DNA of 64,000 bases, taken from the NCBI GenBank assembly GCA_008711295.1, contig VUYV01000037.1:1354825-1418824 (forward strand), given 5' to 3'. This stretch comes from Anarhynchus alexandrinus (taxonomy: Eukaryota > Chordata > Aves > Charadriiformes > Charadriidae). The notes beneath the pieces were generated by a model that searched no databases, was not told the DNA's origin, and was given only the letters and a program-made list of their open reading frames with translations. Below, piece by piece: positions 12,501 to 23,545 of this stretch (position 1 is its first letter; the number at the start of each line of letters is the position of its first letter). A program made the position numbers and the translations under genes.

Positions 12501-15500
12501 ACCAGTCCACGGGAATGCATTACCGGACAAACTTACGAGGAATGACCGAGAGAAGTATCCACCTCACAAGCAATCCCCACACAGTTAGAACCTGGGACCC
12601 AGCTTCATTCAAATTATTATTTTTCCTTCAGCCCACACATTTGTGTGCTATTGATGAAGACTTCTTTTCTCTATTATGTCATAGCAGACCTCAGCCTAAA
12701 TAATACCAGTACTGAACCTGTGACCTTTTAAGCCACGCTGTCAGGCAGGGGGGCTGCAGTAATGTGAAGCAGAGCGAACATCGAACCGGCAGGGTACAAT
12801 GGCCCCATTATTGAGTTCGCTTGCACTTGTCCGACACTGGGTAAAATCCCCTGAACAATGTCAAGACCTTTTAAATGTCAAGTCTGCCTGGGTCTGGGCA
12901 CTTGGGCCTGAAAGCTCCTAAAAGAGCAGCAGGGTTTGGACTGCGAAGAGTGATTGCAGGCTGTTTATGGAGGAAAGCGAGCAGGGGCAAATGAAAAGAA
13001 GAAAAACGTGCCTGGGAAAAGAGATTTTTGCAGCAATCTGTGAGATTTTGCCTGGTAATTAATTTAGGAATCATGCAATTGTTGCAAAGAGTTGACCTGA
13101 GGCTGCCCTCTGGGTTGAGAGCTAAATTCTGCATTTAATAGCTACCGTGGGAGAGGTAGAGCAGATTGAAAGTAGTGATGTTGAGGAGTATTTATTAACA
13201 AATCACTTTTAAAGTGGAGGGCAAATAGCCAATGAAATCTGGCTTGTGAATTTAATATGGTTTTGTCAGCATATGGTACTACTCAGGGGACGTGAAGGAG
13301 GCACTTTTGTTACATATGTACATGTGACTGGCAAGAAAGCCACAATGAGAAGACTGAAGCAAAAATAGATGTTTCTTGTAAATGCATTTGAGCAGAGGAA
13401 ATGAAGCAACACTGAAATTGTTCAAACATCCATTAGTGATCGTACTACTTCTTGTGAATTTTGAGCTGCACCTTGCAGGATGAACGCTTTGAACTCCCTG
13501 TAGCAGAAACGGGAATACACAAACAAACAAGCAGATGCATTAATAAAACTTTTTTGTTGTTTTTGTTGAAGTCACTTTTGCAAAAATTTTATTAATCGCA
13601 AATCAAGACTTTAGAAAAGAAAAAAATCATCCGCAATAAAGTGATTTAATATGGATGGACTCATCCCACGTCCATGCTCCAAAACTCCCACAGACTTCAC
13701 AGGGTGCCCACCCCCAATCTGTTGCATCTTTTTTGTTTTCCCATCAGAGTCCGCTATTTTAACAACTTAACTGAGAGTCACAGAAAACTCATAAACTGCA
13801 AACGGAGAAGAAAGAGGAAAAAGATGTCCCATGTGAACTTGGAGATATTCCTAGTGTTCCCATTCTACCCTTGGAAAGATTTCAGTGGACTTTGGCTCAA
13901 GCCTGTGAACATGGGGAAGGTATTAGGAACAACAGAAATTTTCAGCAAATGAGTTCTTTTGCACTAATTCCCTAGGAGAATATAATACTTCAAGAGTGCT
14001 AGAAGATCCTTGTGCTAGGCACTTTACTTTCAGTAACTGCAGTAACTTCCTTGCAGACAAGTCTTTAATACCTCATTTACTACCCACCACATGCTGCGGG
14101 CACTTACACTCATTTGGCACAGTATAGGACTGTTGTAACTGCAGCACACAGTCCAGCTAAGCTACATATTTGCAGAAGTAGTGCAGCGATCAGGAATCAT
14201 TCCACTTCTTCTGATATACCTTGTATTGCTGGATGAACAGTCCAAAAATGTCACATCTAAATCCATGACACATACAGGTAAAACGATACAACTATCTCCT
14301 GCAGTCACATTTTTCTTTACTTCTTATATCTGTCGTGAACTCATATGGAACCAGAATGGATTCAGACATTTTTTTTTTTTTTTAAATAAGGAACAGAACT
14401 CATACCACACTTGAGAGAAAAATTACAACAATATGAAGTTGAATACGATACCATTCCTTCACGGTCTGATACTTTTCAATCTTGAATCAAAGATGGAAAG
14501 GTAAGGGGAAGGAAAGCTAGGACTAGTGACTCTTACATGTGCGAAGCAAGCTCTGCTACCTGATTTGACAGTTACTTGCCTTCCAAAAGCAGCCACAGTG
14601 TGTGACCAGAAATTCAGGCCACAGAAAATTACAGTCCCAAAAGACAAGCCTCATCAATTATTGTTTAGAAAATACTTCCATTATAAGACTGTTTTCAAGT
14701 ACTTAGAACATTATGAAAGACTAAGAAAAGGAAAGAAAGAAAGAAAGGGGGAAGCGGGGAAGAAAATAAAAAAAAGCAAGCTATCCTTGGGCAGAATATC
14801 TTTAAATAGTCCTGAGCCCAACAGAGACTTTTTAAGAATTCACTTTAGCTCTTTTAGAGGTTCCAAGTAATTCTTATAAGTTCATTTGTACTGCCTTATT
14901 TATATTTTATTATTTTGTTCTCTTTAATAAAATTTAGAAGTAAATTCAGACTCTGATGTGACTACTGGTGGCCTTTAGCTTATGGTCCCTTCTCTTTGTT
15001 CTTACTTTCTGTCTCTCCATTTATCAAATGCTGCTACATTTGACGATCAAATATTTGAGTAGGATCACTATCCATTATTTTACAGCTTTGTGGCTGACAT
15101 TCACTTAAAAAACTACAGGGTGGAAGAGAGAAAGGTAATCTTTTTTGCAGAGCTCCCAGGAAATAGGCATTAATCTAGTTTGAAGACCTCATTACTTAAG
15201 TCAAGATCTACTTTTAGTTCTAGGCACATACATGCAAAATGTTCTCAACAATGTGTCTGATGACTCTTGTAGGATGTCCACCAAGAGGCCATGAGTCTCC
15301 TAAAAAAAAGTATTCATTATTCACAAGTATTCACTGAGATTCATCACCTGTCTGCCGCATTGCCTGCGTGCAGTTCATTGTGCAAAGCTAAGATTTGAAT
15401 TTCCAATTGCTTTTACTAAACACAAGTCATAGTGTCCATTTCAGTTTCTTGATTGGCCAAGTATAGCCTGTGAAAGTATCACTTTGAGCAAACCCTAACG

Positions 15501-15640
15501 ACTGAGTGTAAAAAAAAAACAAGCCCCCTTCCAGTGATCACTCTGCAATACAGATTTAATATTCAGTATTGTGAAGAATATTCTCATTTTGGAAGACAGA
15601 ATACATACCACACAGAAAAAGAGGCACCAATACAGTAAAA
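9570..15640. other. unique non-coding DNA, no gene seen
   Basis: No recognisable exon or repeat apart from small simple repeats: an AATAA-type run near 10680, T15 at 14369-14383 and (GAAA)n at 14731-14747. A TAATTA-rich palindrome lies at 9948-9978. The interval 12120-12540 has more CpG dinucleotides than its surroundings and overlapping open frames of about 90-117 codons on both strands. None of these resembles a known protein family and it is far from a true CpG island. Confidence 0.55.
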
Positions 15641-15679
15641 ATGAATTTGCTTAAAAATCACAGCAAACACTAACAGACT

Positions 15680-16111
15680 GTAGGTTTTGTGTGTAATGAC
15701 CCAGCTGTCATTATTGCCATGGCTGCAAATTCTGCCTGCCTGCTGGGCTGCAGAATGATGTTGTATTGGTCGGATATCAAGAGCATGATACCGCTGCTGA
15801 TCGGCATGGCTGGGAGCACACTGCGCACGGCAGAGTGTGGCTCCCCCACCCAGCTGGGCTCTAACTGGCCCCAGAGCAGAGCTGCAAACACGGCGGAAGG
15901 AGACGAGGTGTATTTCTTCTGGAAGGCAGGTGCATTGTGAGGGTTTGGGGTCTGCTCAAATCCCACCATAGAGACCTTTCCGTTCACTGGGAATCTGTAT
16001 CTGAAAAAGCGGCGTAAGCAGCTCAAGCAGCTGTGCGAGAGGGAAGCAGAGCGCCCCAGAGCCCAACACCACCCACTGCGCACAGGTCTCATTCCTCCAA
16101 GAATATCAGCA
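15680..16111. other. unassigned, slightly GC-rich block upstream of CR1 pair
   Basis: This block has more G+C and CpG than the flanks. A minus-strand open frame of 190 codons spans 15670-16242, with an overlapping 83-codon frame on the plus strand. The minus frame runs through the adjacent CR1 tail, which argues against it being a real gene, and its translation has no motif I recognise. It may be an old repeat or a decayed processed sequence; I cannot assign it. Confidence 0.4.
15945..16002 (+). repeat. possible ancient amniote CR1-type relic
   Basis: Pieces such as GGTCTGCTCAAATCCCA and ACCTTTCCGTTCACTGGGAATCT resemble the amniote repeat that contains 'gcctgatccaaagccca ... cattgacttcaatgggctttggatc'. 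The match is patchy and old. Confidence 0.4.
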
Positions 16112-16192
16112 GCCTGAGCAACCTGACCTAGTTGAAGATGTCCCTGCTCATTCCAGGACTTTAAAGGTCCCTTCCAACCCAAACTATTCCAT
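16112..16192 (+). mobile_element. CR1 LINE 3' end, 5' part of a split copy
   Basis: Plus-strand CR1 3'-terminal sequence: GACCTAGTTGAAGATGTCCC, then a shortened CAGGACTTTAAAGGTCCCTT and CCAACCCAAACTATTCCAT. The element stops abruptly at 16192, where an oppositely oriented CR1 begins. Its tail seems to resume at 16577. It is severely 5'-truncated, as most CR1 copies are. Confidence 0.85.
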
Positions 16193-16570
16193 AGAATCAT
16201 AGAATCGCTAAGGTTGGAAGGGACCTTTAAGATCAAGTCCAACCATTAACCTACCCTGACAAAACCACTTCTAAACCATGTCCTCAAGTACCACATCTAC
16301 TCTTTTTTTAAACACCTCTGGGGATGGCGAATCTACCACCTCCCTGGGCAGCCTATTCCAATGTTTAATAACCCTTTCAGTGAAAACATTTTTCCTAATA
16401 TCCAACCTAAACCTTGTCTGACATAACTTGAACCCGTTTCCTCTCGTCCTATCACTTGTCACCAGGGAGAAGAGGTCAGCCCCCATCTCTCTACAATCTC
16501 CTTTCAGGTAGTTTTAGAGGGTGATAAGGTCTCTCCTCAGCCTCCTCTTCTCCAGGCTAAACAACCCCAG
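16193..16570 (-). mobile_element. CR1 LINE, truncated, nested in another CR1
   Basis: A minus-strand CR1 3' end of about 378 bp. Its terminal ATAGAATC-type repeats lie at 16193-16206, followed on the plus strand by AAGGTTGGAAGGGACCTTTA, the reverse complement of the CR1 3' signature. An open frame at 16271-16486 encodes the C-terminal 71 residues of ORF2, with [22 protein letters not shown] and a final VVLEDMV, typical of the CR1 C terminus. Everything upstream (endonuclease and reverse transcriptase) is missing. It sits inside the tail of the plus-strand copy, bordered by TTCCAT on both sides (16187-16192 and 16571-16576). Confidence 0.9.
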
Positions 16571-16576
16571 TTCCAT

Positions 16577-16587
16577 GATTCTATATA
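16577..16587 (+). mobile_element. resumed tail of the split plus-strand CR1
   Basis: GATTCTATATA directly follows the second TTCCAT. Joined in order to the CR1 end at 16192 it restores the expected ATTCCATGATTCTAT-type tail, so it is read as the distal part of the interrupted element. It is very short. Confidence 0.6.
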
Positions 16588-19500
16588 GGTTTTTTTTTTA
16601 GAGGTGTGCAACTGCAACACTGCTGTAGCATGAAGTTCAGCTGTGCCTAAGAATTTCAGGATAAACAACAGTAACTTCTTCATCCTCTCCTCTTCCTTTT
16701 TCCTCCTTCAAAATGGCATTTTCCTTTTAATGCAACTGAAACTTATAGCTAGGGTTTGGCTGAAGATACTTTACTATGGCAACAGCCTTAAATTTCAAAC
16801 AAATCTTAATAACAGCAATCTTTGTAGAAGTTAAGAAAAAAAACATTTGTAAATTTAAAGAGAAGGTGGGGCGAGGGGAGTGCCTGAGAAGAGAGAGTGA
16901 ACAAAAAAGCCTAGTTTGATAGCCATGGTGCAAGCCCTCCACAAATAAGTGCAACATGGGCAACGGTACTCCCACACCAGTCACTTACACACAGCTCTAA
17001 ATAGAAGAAGGTCCACTGATATTATGGTCTTCTAGAGAATTCGCTTCTGCTACACTTATAATGCTTGTCCAGAGCTACCTTTAGTATAAGTGGGCGAGGA
17101 CTCCACTGTTTTTGACCTTTCCTGGCCAGAAAAAGTGTTCTTAGAAAGCAACTTTAAAGTTGTGCATGTTGAATACCTGCTGACAGGAAATTTTGAATTC
17201 CCACCGGCAGATGTATGAGGGCTAAGTGCTTGCTAGTCTATCCAATTAGTGGGAGGAGAAAAAAAAAAAAGTGAAAGAGAGTGCGCTATTTGAGTTCTCT
17301 GAACAATCACAACTTAACAACCCAGTTCAATGCTACAATATTTGTAATCAGTCTATACAGTGAAAAAAAAAAGTATTTTTTTATTCAACATGTTTGAATA
17401 ATGGATAAATTTGAGGAAATTGTAATCTTTTGCTGAGAAGAAAAGCAGGCTAAATTAATTGAATAAATTATTCATTGTAAATTATGAGCTCAAGTCTGCT
17501 ACTGTGTCTTTGTATATACATTCATTTTCAGGCACCTCTGCTGAGCTTGCTAACGAGGATACCAATTAGTAACAACGGTACTGGTGTTTTTATTTTAGCT
17601 TTACTTGTCTCTGCATTTCCTGGTTTTGTCTGGTTCCAGAAGCTGATGTACTAAAAGGACACGGATTCTTCCATTTCAAACAAAATCAGAAAATACTAGA
17701 AGTCTAAAAAAATAATAGTGAATAGACAACTTGTCTGAGCTTTACAGCTTGATCCTTCAGTCTGAAGTGAGAATCCATTTCAGCAAGTTCCCAGGCTTTG
17801 GTATAGGTATTTGGAATAAGCCTTCCAGTGTCCACAGTTGTTGCTTATCTCTAGTTATGAAACAGCAAAATAGGTATCTGCCCCCAGTAACAGCGAAACC
17901 TCCATCTTAGGGTATGTAAAATAAAGCTTATTCTATAGCAAATACTTATGCTTTGGAAAGTGATTTGGAAAGATACATGTTGCACATCTGACTTGGGTAA
18001 ATCAAAGTAAAGTCAGTCAAAGAAAAATCTAGCTGAGATTTCACAAGAGGCCCAGTGGTGTGGGGACTTAAGCTGCTTCATGGACAGACAGTACAACATG
18101 AAGGGTTCAGCAAAGCCCTTAGTTTTGGCCAAAATCGCCATGGAGTGTGCTAACAATTTAACAGTGCGGGTCACCGGGAAGCACAGGTTGAAGACTATCT
18201 CTTTATCTCCTTAGCTTCCTAGCCTGATCTCACTAGGGTTAGCTTGGATTATCTGGCCTTATTATACCTATTCAATGAGGTAAAAATTAAATGACAGACC
18301 CATATCAAGTGTAAAATCGGAAACCTTCAGGCTTTACCCAGCTGCATCTTCACCTAAAATTCATGGATTCACTTTATTACACACTCATATCCTACATCAG
18401 TCAAGCTTGCAGGGCCCCAATTCTTTCATTGCTTGCTCTGTTTATGTACTGACTGGGAAAGGTCTACTTTGTGCTCTTCCTCTTTCAAAAACGAACATTA
18501 TCCTTTTCTTTGGAAAACACATACAAATACAGCTTACACGATGTGATATGAAAGAGCCAGTGTAAAAACTGTGGATTGACAGTATCTCTTCCAAACCCCT
18601 CTTCTTGACTCTTTTATTGAATTTCTTTGAAAAACATTCATCCAAATGTCAACTTGCAGTTACCATTTCCATGGCATTTTTAATTGGTTTTTAAATGAGT
18701 TGACTTTATCTGCTAACTCATGACTGTTCTCTGTGCGGTCTTCTGATTTCTCTTCATATCTGCGTATCTCACCCTCAACATGTACCTGATCTCACATGCA
18801 CATAGACAGGCAGCCAGGTGCAGCAGACAGACTGATACGTTTTCTTAAGCTGAGACTGCGGACAGAACTCTTGCCATGTGATGCAAGACTTTGAGATAAC
18901 TAAATTCAACACAAACTGACAAGAAGTAGCATTGCAGATATTACTCAGTCACATAATTGCTCTGTCTAAAAATTACAGAGAATCCAGGTAGTGCATTGAG
19001 CATGAGTATATGGTTGCCTTTGCTATCTTTAACAAACTCTCACCTCCTTGCCTTATATCCCTTTGTAGTCAGCTGGAACAGCATCTCTAGAAAACTCAGA
19101 AATTCTGAAGGACAATGAAACTTTAAGGATTAATGTAGCAACAAAGCGGCACTATAAAACCAGAACAAAACTTCCTCATAAATGAAACTGTTGATTGTCA
19201 AAACAACAGCCTATGCCAGGGATTTGTTATCACTGAGCTCCTAGTCCTTTGACTTTCATCAAGGTTGGATATGATGGTCTGGAAATCCATCACTGACTGT
19301 CTCTTTCGAGAGAGAGGCACTTGAAAAGGTGTTTGCAGTGCGTATTCTGTTTATTCTCAGGTAGAGATCAGCATGAAGGTTCACCTGAACCTGAAGGTTC
19401 ACCTAGTGACACTGATTTCGAGAGAAAAATCCTAATGTCCACTGTAGAATAAAGCTGAGGACTTGGATGTTGGCAATGCTGCTGCTGCCATCCTCTCCTG

Positions 19501-20982
19501 AAGGTCACTGATGTGATCACCTGGACTCAGTATTCTCCAGGGATCACCTACCAATCTATGTTGTCTATCAAAATACTTCTGGGATTAATTGCTATACTTT
19601 TCTGTGTAGCCTTGGGGAATCACACTGACAGAGGATTGTTTCAAGGGGAATGGCAGGGAAAATGATCCCGAAGTTCCTTTCTGCTAACTGTTCTGCACAG
19701 ACGAATGCACTCATTAGAGGTGTTGACTGTGGAGGGGTATGTCAACAAATATACATATATACAACAGGCCATCCCAAATATCTACAGACATAGGAAATTG
19801 CTTTGTTTTCTGTACTGCATAACCTGTGATTTGCTGGATCATTATTCAGCTTGGTTTCTGCTGCTATGTAAAAATTAGACACCCAAGTACTCCCTGGTAA
19901 AGGGTGAACACCAGGTTGTCCTTGTTTCTTGCTTACAGAGTCTCCCAGTTCCTTGCTAGATGCCCCCAGTGACAGCAGAGTTGACATCGCCACAGTTTAC
20001 ATCTCATAGACAAGCTGTTAGGAGCCAAAAGAAGGCTGATGCTTTCCCACTTTAGTGTTGATTTTCAGTATAATTAATCCCTGCAGTCTAAATGGCATGG
20101 GACCGGATACTGTTCCTTCTTTTTAAACTTACCAGCTACACTTGCTGAAAAAGCATAGTCTTATTTTAGTTGCCTTTTATTTTGCAATCCAATAAATTGT
20201 GAAGATGGTATTCTGCATACACTGTGGTTCATCATTCATCCCTATAAATCTTGTTCTAAAGAATAGTAAACATCACACTTTTTACTGTATGAACAGTAAG
20301 TAATAAATAACAAAAAAACAGAGGATTATCATTCTGCAGATCACCTGGTGCAAAATAAAGACATTCAAACTGACTTTATCCACTGTTAATTATTCTTTGA
20401 GGTATTTGAAACTCCTCACCCAGCTGCCTCATATACGCTAAACTTACTAGCAAGTAAGTAGCATGAACTAATGAAGTAACATTTATATATTTCACAAATT
20501 ATAACTACAAGAGAGGGAGAGAGCAGCTAATTAAATGACAATCAGATCTGTGAAAGACTTCAAGGACAATGAAGAGGGACAACGCTTACAGATCAATGAG
20601 TAAGTGGAACCCTGCATTTACAAAATTTTCCCCTTTTCGTTATCACAAAACAATGTACCTGTTTTTTCCCACTGAAATAGGAAAGTGGCAGGCCTCTAAT
20701 TCTGAAAGATTTTGTGAGAAAATGCTTTTTTGAAACCTAAAACATTAATTTAACCCTCAAGTACGGTAAGTGCCAAACACTGCTTTTTATTGAATTTGAG
20801 CTGAAAGATAATTTTTCAAAATGTAATTTCTTACCAAGGTTACCAACCCTAACTTCAGCTAAGGGTTTTCACTAACTCAGGTTTTAACCTGAACTAGCCT
20901 TCAAAGGAACACACTTAAAGCCCAGGCAATAAGGAAGCAATTGGTTACATCAAGGAAGAATTGCTCATATGGACTACACAGT
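16588..20982. other. unique non-coding DNA, no gene seen
   Basis: No exon or repeat family recognised. Short A runs occur near 17260 and 17365. A short imperfect tandem and palindromic motif lies at 19374-19404. Open frames are under about 85 codons. Confidence 0.55.
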
Positions 20983-23545
20983 TGTTGGATCATCATAGAA
21001 TCATCATAGAATTCTAGTTTGAAAGGGACCTCAAGGATCATCTGGTCCAACCTTTCTTGGCAAAAGCACAATCTAGACAAGATGGCCCAGCACCCTGTCC
21101 AGATGAATCCTAAAAGTGTCCAGTGTTGAGGAATCCACCACTTCCCTGGGGAGATTATTCCAATGGCTGATTGTTCGCATTGGGAAAAATTTTCCTCTTC
21201 TGTCCAATTGGAATCTCCCCAGGAGTAACTTGCACCCATTGTCCTTCATCTTTTCCATGTGTTTCCTTGTGAAAAGGGAGTCTCCATCTTCTTTGTAGCC
21301 ATCCTTTAAATACTGGAACGTGGTGATGAGGTGTCCCCTAAACCTTCTTTTCTCAAGGTTGAACAAACCCAATTTTCTCAGCATTTCTGCATATGGCAGG
21401 CTTCCCACTCCTCTGATGACCTTGGTGGTCTTTCTCTGGACCCTCTCCAGCCTGTCCCCATCTTTTTTGCATAGTAGGGACCAAAACAGAACACAGTGTT
21501 CCAGGTGTGGCCTGACTAGCACTGAGTAGAGTGGGATAATGACTTCTTTATCTCTGCAGGTGATGCCCTTATAGATGCAACCCAGCATCCTGTTGGCTTT
21601 TTTTGCCGCTGCAGCACACTGTTCACTCATACTGAACTTATTGTCCACCAGGACCCCCAGGTCCCTTTCTACAGAGCTTCTCCCCAGCCACGTAGATCCC
21701 AGCCTGTGCTGCACTCCTGGATTATGTTTTCCCAGGTGCAAGACCTTGCACTTGTCCTTGTTGAACTTCATAAGGTTCTTCTTAGCCTGCTCATCCAGCC
21801 TATCCAGGTCTTCCTGAAGGGTGGCTCTCCCTTCCAAACTGTCCACTTCCTCACTCAGTTTGGTACCATTAGCAAACTTCATCAGTCTACACTTGATCCC
21901 ACCATCCGATCACTTATGAAGATGCTAAAGAGTGTTGGGCCCAGTATTGACCCCTGGGGGATGCCACTTGTGACAGGCTGCCACTTTGAAAAGGAACCAT
22001 TTACCACCACCCTCTGGGTGCAGCCTGTCAGCGAGTTCCCCACCCACCACATAGACCACTTGTCTAGACCGTAACACATCAGTTTCCCTAGGAGGAGGCT
22101 GTGGGGAACTGTGTAGAATGCCTTGGAGGAATCCAGGTAGACAACGTCCACCCACTCACCCCTCATCAACCGAGGAGGATACTTTGTCGTAAAAGGTGAT
22201 TAGGTTTGTCAAGCACGATTTGCCCTTGGTGAATCCGTGCTGGCTTTTCCCAATCACGTGTTTCATTCGACTTGTGACAGCCCCCAGGAAGATTTGTTTC
22301 ATAACTTTCCCAGGGACTGAAGTAAGACTGATGAGCCTGTAATTTCCTAGATCCTCCTTTAAGCGCTTCTTGTTGATGGGGGTGACATTAGCCTTCTTCC
22401 AGTCTTCTGGGATGTCCCCCAATCTCCACAACTTCTCAAAGATTATGAAGAGCGGCCTTGACATTATGTCAGCCAGCTCTCCTAACACTCTCGGGAGGAT
22501 AATGTCAGATTTGCAGGGGTCAAGCTCCTCTAATAGTTTGCATGACAACTCTTCTTTCACTGATGGTGGGTTTATGTTTGCATCAACCTGGATTTTGTTC
22601 CCAAGGGCTGGGGCCCAACAGTGCTGGTAAAGACAGAGGTGAAGAAAGTGCTGAGAACCTCTGCCTTTTCAGCGCTGTTGGTGACTAATTCACCTCTCCT
22701 GTTTAATAGCAGGCCAATATTTCCCTTTTGTTTCTGCTTGTTGTTTAAATACCTGAAGAAACCTTTCTCGTAGTTTTTGACATCTTTGGCCAATTTCAAT
22801 TTGAGCTGAGCTTTGCTTTGCTTTTCTAACTGCATCTCTGCATGCCCTGGTGATGCCCTTGTAGTTCTTAACAGGTATTCATCCACTTTTCCATCTCTAG
22901 TAGGTTTCTCTTTTGGTTTTGAGCAGACTCAGAAGCTTGCAGTTAAGCCAAGGGGGTCTCTTGCTCCACTTACTTCCCTTACCTTTAAAGGGGATGAACT
23001 GTTTTTGTGCTTCCAGGAGAGCATTCTTGAAAAACTCCCAGCACTCACCAACTCCTTTATCCTTCATGGAAGCTTTCCATGGAATCCCTCCCAACTGAGC
23101 TCTGAGCAAGCTGAAGTTTTGTCTTCTAAAATCTAAAACCTTTGTCTTAGTATTAACCTTCACTGTGCTCAGAAGGATCCCAAACTCCACAATATTGTGA
23201 TCACTGCAGCCAAGGCTATCACTAACTGAGATATTACAAAGCAGGTTTCCTTGGTTTGTGAGTAGCAAGTCCAGCAGTGCCTCATTCCTGATTGGCACAT
23301 CTAACATTTGTATGAGAAAGAAGTCCCCTACACATTCCAGGAACCTGATGGATGACATGTGAGCTGCAGTATTGTTCTTCCAACAAATGTCTGGGTAGCT
23401 GAAGTCACCCATAAGAACCAGGTTCTGTTGACTTGAAGCTTGCTTAAGTGACCCAAATATTGTTTTGTTGGCCTTAGCATCTTGATTTGGAGTTTGGTAG
23501 CAGATGCCTACTGTAAGACCAGAGTCAACAATCCCTGACCTGTGA
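20983..23545 (-). mobile_element. CR1 LINE retrotransposon, 5'-truncated, about 2.56 kb
   Basis: The 3' end lies at the low coordinate: imperfect ATCATCATAGA repeats at 20985-21012, then the reverse complement of the CR1 3' signature (GAAAGGGACCTCAAGGATCA, TCTGGTCCAACC). Moving to higher coordinates the minus strand encodes the ORF2 C-terminal region, the reverse transcriptase and the C-terminal half of the apurinic-type endonuclease, whose GDF-motif region is at about 23412 and beyond. Similarity fades around 23520-23550, so the 5' UTR, ORF1 and the start of ORF2 are missing. Loss of the 5' end is normal for CR1 because reverse transcription usually stops early. This is the largest element in the window. 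Confidence 0.95.
21073..23412 (-). pseudogene. CR1 ORF2 remnant (endonuclease - reverse transcriptase)
   Basis: ORF2 of CR1 encodes the endonuclease and reverse transcriptase that nick the target and copy the RNA. Here it survives as five broken minus-strand pieces: 23412-22897, 22886-22572, 22560-22156, 22169-21882 and 21882-21073. The first piece opens with GDFSYPDICW (GDFN expected, so the active-site Asn is changed) and keeps CSDHN. The third has the RT N-terminal region ([23 protein letters not shown]). The fourth has [11 protein letters not shown] (usual SKAFD, second Asp lost) and [11 protein letters not shown]. The last, 269 residues, begins at the polymerase box, where FADD has become FANG (both Asp lost), and runs to HWNNLPREVVD and the C terminus. 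Frameshifts and these substitutions make it inactive. Confidence 0.92.

Noticed and set aside
21706..22074. Plus-strand frames of 80-122 codons across 21.1-23.1 kb
   Set aside because: These are antisense to the CR1 ORF2 remnant; the minus-strand reading has clear RT motifs.
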